DNA from: Hansfordia pulvinata
Taxonomy: Eukaryota > Ascomycota > Sordariomycetes > Xylariales
Direction of reading: 5' to 3'
DNA: 64,000 nt
Assembly: GCA_006538405.1 (NCBI GenBank)
Contig: BJKQ01000016.1
Location: forward strand, 1-64,000
Made by a program: the position numbers and the translations under genes. How positions within the stretch are numbered: position 1 is the first letter of the stretch; the number at the start of each line of letters is the position of its first letter. Below, piece by piece: positions 36,850 to 48,781 of the stretch. Under the pieces are notes generated by a model, which worked only from the letters and a program-made list of their open reading frames with translations, was not told the origin of the DNA and did no database searches.

Positions 36850-38569
36850 TCACCAGCCTCGGGTTCGGATGAAAATATCGACCACTTCCTCCTCTTTCCC
36901 ATGGCGGCTGGAGTCGACGACAGCGTAAAAGCCGAAGTGGCTGCTGGTGATACAGGCATGATTCGACCACAAGCGCACCAACTGTCCGACCTTCAGCTCG
37001 TCTATCTGCTGCTGATCACCATCGCCCATCCAGGTTGCGATTCCGTGTTCTTGCGCAAACCGACCTATCATCCAGCCCTCGAAATTCTCCACGTTACCCA
37101 CCGGGGTTCTGGCACTGGGTCTGTTCCATGGGGAGACCATGGCAAAGCCTTTATAAGCCTTGCAGAATTCCCTGCCAAGCGCCAGACCACCAGCCCCTAT
37201 AAGCGCCTCGGGTCTGTCGCCCTCACCTCGCCCCGGGTAGAAGCTGTGGACTTCAGCCAGAACCGTGAAGGCCATGTCGTCCCAGGATAGAAGAGACGAC
37301 GAGATGGAGTGGGCAGCAAGCTGCTGCAGGTCTAGCAAAGGGTAGACCCCAGCGTGAATCTCGACGACGAAGCCCGCGGACTTGGCATCCGCCAGGAGCG
37401 CCCCTGTCTCATTGGCAGCCAGCTGGAGCTCTTCCGGCACGGAGTCCATAGACTCGCCACCGGCAGAGCAGAGGTTCTGCACCGATAGGGCCGTGGGGGA
37501 CGCGCCGACCGACAGTTCTAGTGGGGGGACATCTTTTCCAGGCCTGGCCTGCCTCTGCGCGGCGACGAACCCGGCACCTTCGACGAGGGCACTGATCTCG
37601 GCCCTCAGCATCTGCAAGGCGGCCACGCGGCTATCGCCCCCGTAGGAGTGCCCGGCGTGGGAATACAAGCCCTTGAGGACGATGGATCCTTCGTCGTGGG
37701 CCTGCAGCGCGACGTCGACAACGGCCGACATCATGTCGCTGCCGACGACGACGCCGGCGCGGTCGCCGCCCATGTTGACCTTGATGTAGACGTGGGGCAA
37801 GACGCGGGGCGCGCTGCTCTCGGGCGCAGATAGCGGGCCGACCTGGTCGGGGTGGTCTATCAGGACGCTGATGCTATCGGGCCCCAGCGACTGGCCAATG
37901 GCGTAGAGGCGGGGGATCTTGGACGGCGGCACCGGAATCCCGTATAGTATCTGGGACCAATCTTAGCCTTGTTTCCTGCCGGCAGTCCTGCACCTATCTA
38001 TTTCCACTGTCGAGATTGCCATACGTTGACCTGTCTGCCCTGCGCCGTGTACTCATGCATCAGGCCGGACATGAACTCGGCCTCCTCGAGGGTGGACACG
38101 ACGATGCGAGCGGGCCGGGCCGCGTCGTCGCCGACCTGCAGGCGTGTTATCTCGGTCGTCTAGTGGGTTGGACCACGGAACGAATTAGCGAATGGGGTCT
38201 CTCTCCTGAACCGCGTTGTGCCCCCTCCCCCTTGACGATGACGATGACGATGATTAGATATGTCGACGAGAAGAGGGGTGTGATGACACGGGGCGGGACG
38301 GTATTCTGCTGGTCGCTGCACGTCTCAAAACGGGCCCTTCCCCCCGTGGTAGGCCCTTCGGATCGAAGGGGCAACCGTACCTTGTGCGTCTTGACGTGGC
38401 AGCGCCATTGCAGCTGCAGCTCGTCGCAGGCGCGGAGCATGCGGGCGCAGTTGCGGCGCAGCGGGGCGAGGTCGAGGACGGCGGCCGGGGTCGGGACGTC
38501 GCGGACGGACCGGCCGACGTGGCGGGCCGAGAGGGCGGCCTTGGACGCGGACGGGTAGGGCGAGTCCAT
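36850..38569 (-). CDS. DSD1: D-serine dehydratase (fold-type III PLP enzyme)
   Basis: Exons 38569-38381, 38159-38025, 37950-36850; introns 38380-38160 (GTACGG..TAG, with a GATGAC microsatellite) and 38024-37951 (GTATGG..CAG); 474 aa. It breaks D-serine into pyruvate and ammonia; related D-threonine aldolases share the fold. The PLP lysine lies in CHVKTHK (Lys about 60) at the end of exon 1. Next come RLQVGDDAARPARIVVSTLEEAEF, KVNMGGDRAGV, LYSHAGHSYGG and SVGASPTALS, and near the C-terminus RLWSNHACITSSHFGFYAVVD, whose His and Cys are the zinc ligands of eukaryotic D-serine dehydratases. The exon 2/3 junction could instead use a donor 6 bases earlier (GTCAAC). Confidence 0.88.
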
Positions 38570-40483
38570 GGTGCGATGTGGTGTGCTGTGGTGGAGTGGC
38601 GCTTTTTCCTCCAGGCGGCAGTGTTTGGTTATGGTACCGGGGGAGCTCGGGGATGGATCGCGGGCTTCGGCGTGTCGTAGGGACGAGAGCTGCGGCTTTG
38701 GTTGGAGAAACCCTGCCTGTTTTATTCCATCACGGCTTCTGGCTAGAAACGGCGATGGGGACAGGAACAGGGACAGGGAGAGAGGGGTGTGTGTGCTGCT
38801 GTGTTGCGTGCGTGTTGGGCGCGCCATTTGCGGGGCAGCAGAGACCAGCGGCGTTGATTACCTACCTCTCGATGGCATTGGATGCATTTGCTTGTGCTCA
38901 GTCTGTCGTCACATGGCTCACCAACGTCTCCCGTGACTGGCTAAATGCCTCATCCTTTCTTTCTTCATACCGGTCAGTAATACCTGTTAGCAAATATATC
39001 GGGCATCATTAACAAGAAACAGGCGCTTGCAACTGCCGAACTGCCGTTCCCTCAGGGATCTTAGCCGGCGCCGACGCCGGGGCCCTATGAGTAGTGAGTG
39101 GGCTGCACACGTGGTCAAGAGATATCGCGATTAGGCCGGGTTACCACACGATGACAAGCGATGACAAGCGTCAGTGGTGGTGCCCGTATGGCGTCCCCCG
39201 GTGCCGGCCGCGGAAATGCAACCTCAACCACGTCGTCTGGCCCGTACACCATACCCTTCCTGCGGCCACCGACCCGAGAGTAGTATGCGACGGAGGTGGG
39301 TAACACATTGCCTCGTATGGCTCCGCTGGCGCGCGGCCGGTGCTTCCGCCTTGCATTCGAGGGCAGAGGCTCTTCGACATATCGCCAGTCTGCCTACCTC
39401 AGTCGATAGGAAGCGTATAGAGGCACGCACGGGCAGCCACAGCTCGGCTCGCGAGGGCGTCGTCAGGCACTGCTGCCGGCGCCGCACGACGCCGCCCGAC
39501 GAGTCGTGCTGTACGTCACCTGGGATTGACGCTACCAGTCCGAGGTCGACGGTGCTCAATATTACAAGTCGTTAGCTCGACCCGCGCCCGCGATGCCGGC
39601 CGTTTGACGTCATCCCTGTTCCCCCTCTTGCGCACTGGAGTCCCCGGACCGGACTGGCTCGACGCGCCGTTGCCAGGCTTGAAGCAGAAGTGCCGCGGCC
39701 GGAAACGCGGTGGCCCCGGTGATCTGCGGCTTTCCCTTATTCCCCCCCCCTGCCATCACCGCACAGGCGCCCTTTCGGATAGGAACGCGGTGGCGCGCGA
39801 CTATCCGCGGATTGCAGACACTCCGGACTCGCGCGACATGGACCGCTCAGAGCGTGCTGGGATTCCTCTTCTGCAACCTCGCCGGGCTTCGTTCGGCAAG
39901 CATTCAAGGCACAGACCAGGCAGGGGAAACCAGCAATAACAGCGACCCGTCTCTTGGTCCGGGCCCCGTTTCGGATCAGTCTCCGGACTCGCTCGCCGCC
40001 CCCAGTCACCAACGCATCATCTTCAGTGTACTGTGTTCTTGAGTAGGCAGGCATGGGTGACAGGGGCGAGAGGGGGGGCTTGGGGGCAAACTAACCTCTG
40101 GCCCACCACGCCCGCCGCTGCTAGTCAGCATCACCGTGGTGTGGCAGACAGGATAAGGTATGGAGAGTGAGGTAGGTAGCTGTCATATATCCAGTCTGGG
40201 CCCGACACTGTGTCTTTCTCTCCATCACATCTGCATTTCTGTGGCTGCACTCGCGTGTTTGCAAGTCGTGATACCCTCCCCAGCAACCGGCCTCCAAGCC
40301 CTCCCGCTACTAGAGCACTACCTTATTAAGAGTATCCTCCCTATATGACGCTGGCCCCCTCCCCCCGACGACCACAAGTAGTTCTTCAGCTTGTTTACCC
40401 GACTTGAGAGCTTCCCACCCTCCACGAAAACAATCCATATACACCATCTGTGAGAAAAGGCAAAACCGAACCCCCAACCGAAA
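38570..40483. other. Long intergenic region, 1.9 kb
   Basis: Divergent upstream region for DSD1 and the esterase. No supported gene. A 10-base direct repeat (ATGACAAGCG) stands in tandem at about 39,151-39,170. Confidence 0.5.
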
Positions 40484-42072
40484 ATGAGCGTCGCCCACGA
40501 TCTGCCCCTGGCCCCTTCTCCCGCAGCCACGGGCACCAGCACCAGCACCAACACCCCGCAACCCCCGTACCCCCTCGACCCATCGGTCCGCTCCCGCATC
40601 GCGCCAGACTACGCCGCCTTCTACGACCGCCACCTCGCCGACAAGCAGCAGGTGCACCTGCAGCCCGTCGAGGCCTCGCGGGCGGGCGTCGCCCTCGGCA
40701 GCGGCAGCAGCGGCAGTGGTGGCTCGTCGAAATCATCACCACCATCAGGCCCCTCGCCGGCGACAGCTCCTTCTGCGCCGCTGATCCCCGGCGCCGGCCC
40801 GCCGGTGCCCGTGGGCTCGGCCGAGGACCACGAGATATGGCCGCGGCTCGAGTCCGAGGGGCCCCCCGTCCGCGTCCGGGTGTTCACGCCGCCTGAGGGC
40901 GGGGGCGGGGAGATGCCTGCCAGCGCGGCAGGGTCTGGGTGGCCGGTGTGCCTGTACTTCCACGGCGGCGGGTGGGTTCTCGGCAGCATCGACACGGAGA
41001 ACGTCATCGCCACGAACCTGTGCGCGCGGGCCCGGTGCGTCGTCGTTGCTGTTGATTACAGGTGAGTCTTCTTTCTTTCTTTTCGTTCTTTCTGAGCGTC
41101 AAAAAGTAGTTTCTTAAAGGGAAGAGTTCGGTTGAAGAAGTTGGCTGGTTTACCCTGCTATTCACTTCAAAGTGCAGTAGCAGAGACGAGACAGACTGAG
41201 CAGCTGACCATCTCCGCCGCGTGGGGAAAAAACAGACTCGCCCCCGAAAACAGGTACCCGGCCGCGGTCGAGGACAGCTGGGAGGCCGTGCGGTGGGTGC
41301 AGGGCCGCGGCGCGGCGCTGCTGGGGCTCGACCCGGGCCGCCTCGCCGTCGGCGGGTCGTCGGCCGGGGGCAACCTGGCGGCCATCATGTGCCAGAAGGC
41401 CGCGGCGCTGATCACCGCCGCCGAGAGCCAGAGCCAGAAAGACACTGCCGCCCCCGCCCCGCCCCCGCCTCTGCTCGCGAACAGCATCAGCACGGCCTGT
41501 CCCCGCCCCGCTTCCGCCTGCAGCTGCTTTCGGTGCCGGTGACGGACAACACGGCCAGCCCGGACGCGGAGCCAGAGGCGGCGGAGGCGGAGACGGGGCC
41601 CCACAGCGGGGAACACCGAAGAAGCAGCAGCAGCACCACCAGCGGCGGCGGTGACACCGGCGACAGGGGGGCAAGCTTCTACCCCTCGTGGCACGAGAAC
41701 GCGGCGGCCCCCGCGCTGCCCGCGCAGAAGATGCTCTGGTACCGCCGGCACTACCTGCCGGACCCGCGCGCGTGGGCCGACCCCGAGGCCAGCCCGCTGC
41801 TGTGGCGCGGCGACTGGTCGCTGCTCCCCCCCGCCGTCGTGGTCGTGGGCGAGCTCGACGTCCTGCGGGACGAGGGCAGGAGGTTCGGCGAGAGGCTGCG
41901 GGCCGAGGGGCGCGTGAGGGCGGACGTGCACGTCATGAGGGGCCAGCCGCACCCCTTCATCGCCATGGACGGGGTGCTCGAGGCCGGGAGGAGGGCCATC
42001 ACGTACTTCTGCGAGGCGCTCGCGGGGGTCATGTGGCAGGAGGAGGAGGAGGAGGAGGAGGGGGTTTGGTGA
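40484..42072 (+). CDS. Alpha/beta hydrolase of the HSL type, one frame break
   Basis: Exons 40484-41061 and 41236-42072; intron 41062-41235 (GTGAGT..CAG). Hormone-sensitive-lipase-like esterase: oxyanion-hole motif [26 protein letters not shown] spanning the splice site, nucleophile block [11 protein letters not shown] (GxSxG), acid in [10 protein letters not shown] and His in [10 protein letters not shown]. Between the Ser block and the C-terminal acid/His the coherent frame shifts by one missing base in a C-rich stretch (about 41,440-41,510), before [16 protein letters not shown]. With one base restored it would be about 471 aa. A Ser/Gly-rich linker fills residues 70-110 and the protein ends in a run of Glu. 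Substrate unknown; no signal peptide. Confidence 0.8.
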
Positions 42073-42380
42073 GTTTTGGTCTGCTCGGTTGGCACAGGTC
42101 GAGATTTAGTGGGTGTGAGAATTCATTTGTATGCAGGGTGAGACCGGATAATGGGGTCAAGATTAGATCCAGCATTGTTTTATTTTATTTTGTGCTTTTT
42201 CTTTTCCACTGTCCGCCTGCAGGTGCTTCGCCGGTACTTACCTACTCTTACGATTGGCGTGGTATATGGAGTATTATATGGTAGCACAATGCGAGCTTTG
42301 ACCCAGCTGAGACGCTATCCAGTCCTTTGATGTTCTCGCCACAAGTCTACACGCACTCCCAGTGGCTACGTGCGCCGCAT

Positions 42381-42995
42381 CTAGTACGTCGCGGTGCACT
42401 CAATCTCAATGTCGGTGTCGAGGGGCAGCGTCTTGACGGCGACACATCTGCAGTGAAGCAGGTCAGCGGGGCGGTCATGATTCATCTCGCGAAGGGCGGG
42501 CGGGCGAGGGGCAACTTGCGTTCTGCTGGGCTTGACGTCGCCCCAGTAGGTGGAGTAGACCTCGTTCATGGGGTGGAAGTCGGACATGTTGGCGAGGAAG
42601 ACGTTGACCTTGACGACCTTCTCAATGTCGGAGCCGGCGGCCTCGAGGACGGCCGTCAGGTTCTTGATGCACTGGTGCTGTAGAGGGGAGCAAGAAGCCG
42701 TGTCAGCTGGGCTGTCGGTCGGGGCACGCGGCGGGAGGGGGTCTGCGCGGGCTGCGGCTTACCGTGTGGGCCTTGATGTCGCCGGGGATCAGCTCGCGGG
42801 TGGTGGCGTCGAGGGGCACGCAGCCGGAGACGAAGACGAAGCCGTTGGCCTTGATGGCTTGGCTGGAGGCGGGGGGAGTGTCAGCGTGGACAATCTGGGG
42901 AGCGGAAGTGCGCGGAGTGAGGGCTGTGCTTGCCTGTAGATGCCGGGCCGGGGCTGAGGGGCCTTGTCGGTGTGGACGGCTTCCTTGGTGGCCAT
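42381..42995 (-). CDS. RidA/YjgF/Hmf1 family imine deaminase
   Basis: Four exons: 42995-42934, 42862-42763, 42677-42520, 42447-42381; 128 aa. RidA proteins hydrolyse reactive 2-aminoacrylate and related imines made by PLP dehydratases. The family blocks GIYSQAIKANGFVFVSG, EKVVKVNVFLANMSDF, NEVYSTYW, the active-site Arg in RTCVAVKTLP and the final EIECTA are all present once the introns are removed. Intron 2 (42762-42678) is GT-AG (GTAAGC). Intron 1 (42933-42863) begins GCAAGC and intron 3 (42519-42448) begins GCAAGT; both end CAG, so they are GC-AG introns. No GT alternative restores the conserved residues. A 14-base direct repeat lies in the leader (about 43,019-43,050). Confidence 0.93.
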
Positions 42996-44830
42996 GGCGT
43001 CGGAGTGTGAGGCGGTGATGTTGGTGTGGTGGTGTTGGTGTGGTGGTGTTGGCGATGGGCAAGAATTCGTGGTTTATTATTTGCAGCAACAGATTGAGGC
43101 CAGCACGTAGGTAGGTAGATAATGTGGATGGTGGGGTCAAGCTTGATGGAGGGGTCGAGAGCTCCGATGATACGGTTGACTGTACGGTTTGCTACTCCTT
43201 TTGGGTGGGCGATGGCGGGCAGCACCCCGTTTCCCAGTATGCGCCTCCGCAGGTGCCCTCTCTCTCTCTCTCGATGTCGCTTTGGGCCCGCGACGGGAAC
43301 CCGCAATGGGACACAGCGTTTTCCAACGTTTCCGGCGTCGGCGTCGGCGTCGGATGCTTTGGGCCAGACCCACCGCGGGGTCGACAAGAAGCTTGAACCA
43401 GTCCCACCCGCCCGCCGGTTCTATAAAAAGACGCCGGGCTCTGTGAGCAGACGATGAGTAGATAATTACGACACCTACCCCATGCATGTAGCCACCGAAA
43501 CGACAATAGCCAGGCAGAGCTCGAACAAACCGTCGCTCTGTGGCACAGCTCCCGAGATGGAGCGGGGTTGCCAGCTCACCAGGTTGCAGCCCTTTCTCGT
43601 TGGGGGTTGTGGAATGAGTCCTTGGAGCTCGGATTGATCGTCCTCGCCAGAATTACGTCAATGTCTGCAAGGGCCCATTTCCGCCGTGATAACCAATGGG
43701 CCGATGGGGCTTACGAGCCGGCAGAAGCACCCGTACCGGCGACGACGCCGAATCTGGAAGCTTCCCAGTGTCCGGACCCCAGCTTCCATTCTCGGCTCGT
43801 TGGGCCAATCAAAGGCCGTTGGTCGTCCAGATACACAGGTATCTACATCCTTACGACTACATGCACGAGTGCCTACCTCATTCAATGTCACTACCCGCCT
43901 TGCATTATCCGGAGATGTGGAGGTCCCGATCATCGCTTTCCAGGATTAGGTAGTGTGCGCCAAGTATATATCTACCTATGTACCCGGGACACGACCAGGA
44001 CCTGGAGTAGGCCTGTATACTCGTCTCCCAGCACGCAGGTATGAGGTGGGTAATCCATCTCAAGACATCCAACCCTTTTGAGATAACGCCACTGCGTCTT
44101 CGTGTACTGAGACGTTCTTGATTAATGCGACAGACCCTTTCCGTCCCGAACCCTGTCTACAAACAAAGCCTTCGTACACCCCCCCTCTGTACCTGACCTA
44201 TTCAGATGTGCATGAGAGGGCCACGGAGAATGGGGGTGTCGTCGCCCCCTCACCGGTGACAGCCTTACCCCATTGCCCCCGTCTCCCGTAGAATGAGACA
44301 TGGCCTCCGTCGAGTCAAACACCCAGCATCATGTCGTCTGACACCCCCCGGGAGATAAGCCCATCGACGATTCGTTCCCAAGAACCCGGGCACCTGCCCA
44401 CGATAAAACGCCGCCGCCTTGCCACAACCCCGGTACCTGCACTCGTTTGTTGAGTGGCCGTTTTTGGCCGAGTCCCTACCTTGCCCAAATGTATCGATAT
44501 CTGTCACAGATAATGCACAGATGCAGATACAGATCCGTAGCAATCGCTTTCCTGATCTGTCCACCTGATTGAGCGATAGCCGGTGTAAACTCGATTAGAT
44601 ATGCTTTGGTGCCCGGGCCGGGACCGCCACCGACGCCACGTTCTCATACTGTTCAACACGCATCGCGTTCCCGTCCTGACTTGCCCTCCCCTCTCCGTCC
44701 TCACGCTTGCCCCATTTTAGCCTTTCTGGCTTTGCTTTCCCCCAGACAAAGTAGCTGTTATTGAGAGCATCACCCTCTAAGCCTCCGTCGACCCGTTCTT
44801 CTCCCCTCTGCCCCGTGTAGACGGTCCATC
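42996..44830. other. Long divergent intergenic region, 1.8 kb
   Basis: Between the RidA gene and the permease. No supported gene; TAGGTA/TACCTA words near 43,105 and 43,970. The last 250 bases are C/T-rich leader-like sequence. Confidence 0.5.
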
Positions 44831-47419
44831 ATGGCCGAGGATGGCGAGGCGCGAGCGCTGACGCAGCCCGTCCCGGACCGACGGGACACGCTCGACAGCT
44901 CCAAGATCCCCGACATCGCCAGCCACGACGAAGCCATCGACGACGTCGCCGCCGACGACGACACGACGCGCATCCTCGACGCCGCCGCCGAGCGCAGCCT
45001 GTGTCGCAAGTTCGATTTGCGCCTCATGCCCCTCCTCGCCGTCATGGTACCCGCCCTCTCCCCGGACGAGCCCAGCTTTCACGCGGCCTGTTTCCTGACT
45101 CTTCGGCAGTACCTCTTCAACGCCCTGGACAAGGGCAACCTCGCGAATGCACAGACCGCCGGCCTGTCTGATGGTACGTCGGTCCCTTTTCGTTGTCCCT
45201 TTCCCTTTCAAAAAAAAAAAAAAAAAAAAAAAAAAACCAGCGCCCCCAAGCCGCTGACCGCCGCGGCCGAGTCAGACCTACACCTCGCCGACGGGCAGTA
45301 CAACCTGATCGTGGGCATCTTCTTCGTGCCGTACGTCGTCTTCGCGCCGCCCTTCGCCATGCTGGGCAAGAAGCTGGGCGCGGCGCGCACGCTGCCCGCC
45401 CTGATGCTCAGCTTCGGCTGCTTCACGCTCCTGACGACGGCCGTCCGGGGCTTCGGCGGCCTGTTCGCCCTGCGCTGGCTGCTGGGCATGGCCGAGAGCG
45501 CCTTCTTCCCCCTCGTCATCTACTACCTGACCACCTTCTACCGCCGCGGCGAGCTCGCCCGCCGCCTCGCCGTCTTCTACGCCGCCAGCAACGTCGCCAA
45601 CGCCTTCAGCGGCCTGCTGGCCTTTGGCGTCTTCCAGATCCACTCGGATAGCATGGACTTTCCCTGGCGCTGGCTGTTCGGTGAGTCCCACCTCCGAGGA
45701 AGCTTCCCCCCCCCCCCCCCGTCTCCGAGCTCGGGGTGGATCCATCGCCGTGATATTTCCATGTAGCATCTTCTCAGACCATTTCTACTGACCGTGAGCC
45801 CCCCGGGAGCAAACACGCAGTCGTCGAGGGCTGCGCGACCGTGTGCGTCTCCGTCTTCGCCTTCTTCTACCTGCCGTGCAGCGCGGCGACGGCGAGTTTC
45901 CTGACGCCGCGCGAAAAGCAGCTGGCTCGCCGCCGGATCCAGGTCGACAGCTCGTCGGTGGTGGACGAGGAGTTCCGCCTGCGCGAGGCGCTGGCCGTGT
46001 TCCGGCGCCCGACGACGTACGGCTTCCTGCTGATCGAAATCTGCCTCGGCGTCCCGCTGCAAGGGGTCTCGCTCTTCCTGCCCCAGATCGTCCAGCGCCT
46101 GGGCTACGACACCGTCACCACCAACCTGTACACGGTTGCGCCCAACATCACGGTGAGCCACCTAGCCGGGAAACCCCTCTTCCCCCCCGTCACCAGCAAT
46201 AGATATAGCAACATGACTAACCTGCCGGGACACCCACAACACAACAGGGCGCCGTGATGCTGCTGATCCTGGCTTTCGCGTCCGACTTTTCCGGCGTCCG
46301 CTCGCCCTTCATCTGCCTCGGCTTCGCCTTCACCTTCATCGGCTTCGTCATTTACGCCACCATCACCGACGTGCAGGCGCAGATTCGCGTGGCCTACTTT
46401 GCTACTTTCATGATGTGCTGGGGCACGTCGGCGCCGTCCGTCTTGTTGAGCACGGTGGGTCTCTTTCTTCGTTCTGCCCCTTCCTGTTCCCCCTTGCGTT
46501 TCCGGAATCTATGATTTCCGGTGCCTTTCACAGGTAGGACGACACGTATCACTCAGTAGTCACCGCCCTGCGTGCCTGTCGAGGTGGCCCTGTGAGGCTC
46601 AAGTCAGCCGTGCCCACCCTTCCCCCCTTTTCCGCCCCCCCACCCTCTGCGTGTTTCCACTCTGCGCCCCGCCTGTCAAAGTGACCCTACAAGATCTCCC
46701 TGCACTACCACACAATGAGCTGCAGCCCCACAGTGTGGGCTTGTGGGAATCCAACACCTGCATCCCGCGGGCAGCCCGGTCAGCCCGGCAGGCCACTGGG
46801 GTGTATGGGCGTGCTAGTTAGGCGACAGTTGCAAGCCCATCCATGCCGCGCAGCGCTCGTCCAACTCCCGGCACAGAGGACACGACATTTCCAACCAGCC
46901 CCCCTCGCAAGGCGACCCATCCACCCTCCCACGGGAAAACCTCGATCCAAAACAGATCCGCTTGACTCAAAGGGGAAGAGAAAAATGTTTCAAAAAAAAA
47001 AAAAGACTGACGAGACGAAAACCCCCCTCCCCCGGCAGTGGTACAACAACAACGTGGCCCACGAGGCGCAGCGCGTCACCCTGACGGCCGTGGGCGTGCC
47101 CCTGGCCAACCTCATGGGCCTCGTCGCCAGCCAGCTGTTCCGCTCCCGGGACGCCCCCCGCTACCTGCCCGCCCTGGCCGCCACCTCGGCCTTCGGCGCC
47201 GCCGGGTGCCTCGCCGCCGCCCTGCTGGGCGCCTACATGGCGTGGGACAACCGTCGGCGGGACGCGGGGCTTTCGTCCCCCTCCTCCTCGTCGTCGTCGT
47301 CAGGGGAACAGCGGGATGAGCGGGACGACGCCGTCAGAGTCCGGGTTCGCGCGCAGGACGTGCCCACCTCGCGCCTGCGGGACGGCCCCGCCGCGCCCGA
47401 GTTCCGCTGGTTTCTGTGA
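44831..47419 (+). CDS. MFS permease, Dal5-like (anion:cation symporter family)
   Basis: Six exons: 44831-45046, 45110-45173, 45276-45680, 45821-46152, 46248-46454, 47039-47419; 534 aa; phases agree at every GT-AG junction. Family members carry allantoate, nicotinate, vitamins or other organic anions across the plasma membrane. Seen: KFDLRLMPLLAVM before TM1, YLFNALDKGNLANAQTAGL, the TM2-3 loop AMLGKKLGAARTLPALM, RWLLGMAESAFFPLVIYYLTTFYRR (a family signature), and in the second half SAPSVLLST/WYNNNVAHEAQRVTLTAVGVP. Intron 2 holds a 27-base A run (45210-45236), intron 3 a 15-base C run (45706-45720). The last intron is 584 bases, far longer than any other here. Substrate not predictable. Confidence 0.9.
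45210..45236. repeat. Poly-A run in permease intron 2
   Basis: 27 consecutive A residues inside the second intron of the permease gene, close to its acceptor site. The true length is uncertain because such runs are hard to sequence. Confidence 0.85.
45706..45720. repeat. Poly-C run in permease intron 3
   Basis: 15 consecutive C residues within the third intron. Confidence 0.85.
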
Positions 47420-47931
47420 GGTGCTTTGCTTTGGCGGTGTGCGGGACGCTGGGAGTCTGGATTATGCGGCGATGATGTGCTTTCTTTATTAGATCAAGAA
47501 GGAGAAGAACGGGCGGGGTCTTAGCAGGTAGGTACTAAGTAGGTAACCAGCTGCTTGTTCGTTGCAGAGAACCTGACACGCATGCCCGGATTCCGTACTG
47601 TCCGTCACTTCGAACACGCGCAGAGATTGGTCTACGCGGGGCATGCTTCCTTGCACACACAGACACACCCGCGTCTCTATTTTTACAGAGCCAGCCTGCC
47701 TGTCTATCTACAGCGTCGCATCTGGTCGCAGGTTCCGTCGTTGGGGGCACCAAGAAAGTGCCACCCTTGTACAGCTGACATCGTAACGGGCGTCATGGCA
47801 TGATAACATGAGGCAAGGACTTGCAGTACTTCGTATATGTACGCCCTTGAATCCCCCCACTCCATTCTCCCGCCGGCAGAACCATGCACACAAAAGACTC
47901 AGAGCGCCAGTCGCAGAAGCGAACAGCCACT
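47420..47931. other. Intergenic between converging genes
   Basis: 3' flanks of the permease and FKBP genes; no gene seen. Confidence 0.5.
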
Positions 47932-48781
47932 CTACAGCTCGTTGTGCTCCTGGCCGTCCGAGTCGGTGTCGGCCAGGACGGTCTCGGCGACCTTGGCGGC
48001 GTCGCCGACCTTCTCGGCGATCTTGCCGGCGACGCCCGAGGCGGACGCGGTCTCGCTCGAGGCGGCGGCGGGGGCCTCGGTCGACTTGGTCTTGATGGAC
48101 TCGGGCTTGGGCACGCCCTTGACGGCGACGAGCTCCGTCTCGAAGACTGGCGAAGGGGGGGGAAGAAAGATTGCGGCGTTAGCGGGGGCTTGGTTGGGAA
48201 TAGGGCGGAATTGGAGAGGTAAGTCAGGTAGGGTCGCATCCAAGATGCGCGCGAGGAAACCAGGGAGGAGAACGGAAAAGGCGGAACGTACTGAGCGTCG
48301 AGTCGGCGGGGATGGGGCCGATGGAGCGCTTGCCGTAGGCCTTGTGCGGAGGGATGGTCAGAGTCCTCTTCTCGCCGATGCACATGTCAAGCAGGCCCTC
48401 CTCCCATCTGTTGTTGTGATTGCGCGGGCGCGCGATGGTTAGCAAACGGATACTTGGGAAGCGGTAGGGGGGTGGGTGTTGTGTCGCGGCTAGGAGATGC
48501 GGGCGGGCGGGCGGGCGGACGGGCAGGACGAACCCCTTGATGACGCGGCCGGAGCCGAGGGTGAAGCTGAGAGGCTGGTTGCGGTCGTAGCTGGCGTCGA
48601 ACTGCTGGCCGCTGGCCTGGAGGGTGCCGCGGTAGTGGACCTGGATGTCGTCGCCGTTGACCGTCTTGCGGTCGCACTCGACGGGCAGGGTGACGGCGAT
48701 CTGGACGTCCTCGGGGGCGTTGGCGAGGGCGCCGACGGCGGCGGAGGCGACGAGGGACAGCTTGACGAGGAGGCCCTGCAT
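47932..48781 (-). CDS. FPR2: ER-resident FKBP-type prolyl isomerase (FKBP2)
   Basis: Exons 48781-48534, 48407-48292, 48146-47932; introns 48533-48408 (GTTCGT..CAG) and 48291-48147 (GTACGT..CAG); 192 aa. Catalyses cis-trans isomerisation of Xaa-Pro bonds during folding in the ER. Signal peptide ([17 protein letters not shown]), then a full FKBP domain: [69 protein letters not shown]-terminal Ala/Ser/Glu-rich tail of about 55 residues ends in HNEL, an HDEL-like retrieval signal. All residues expected around the binding pocket (Tyr, Phe, Asp, Trp, Tyr) appear present. Confidence 0.94.

Noticed and set aside
41162..41952. Long minus frames opposite the esterase
   Set aside because: GC-rich antisense shadows; catalytic motifs lie on the + strand.
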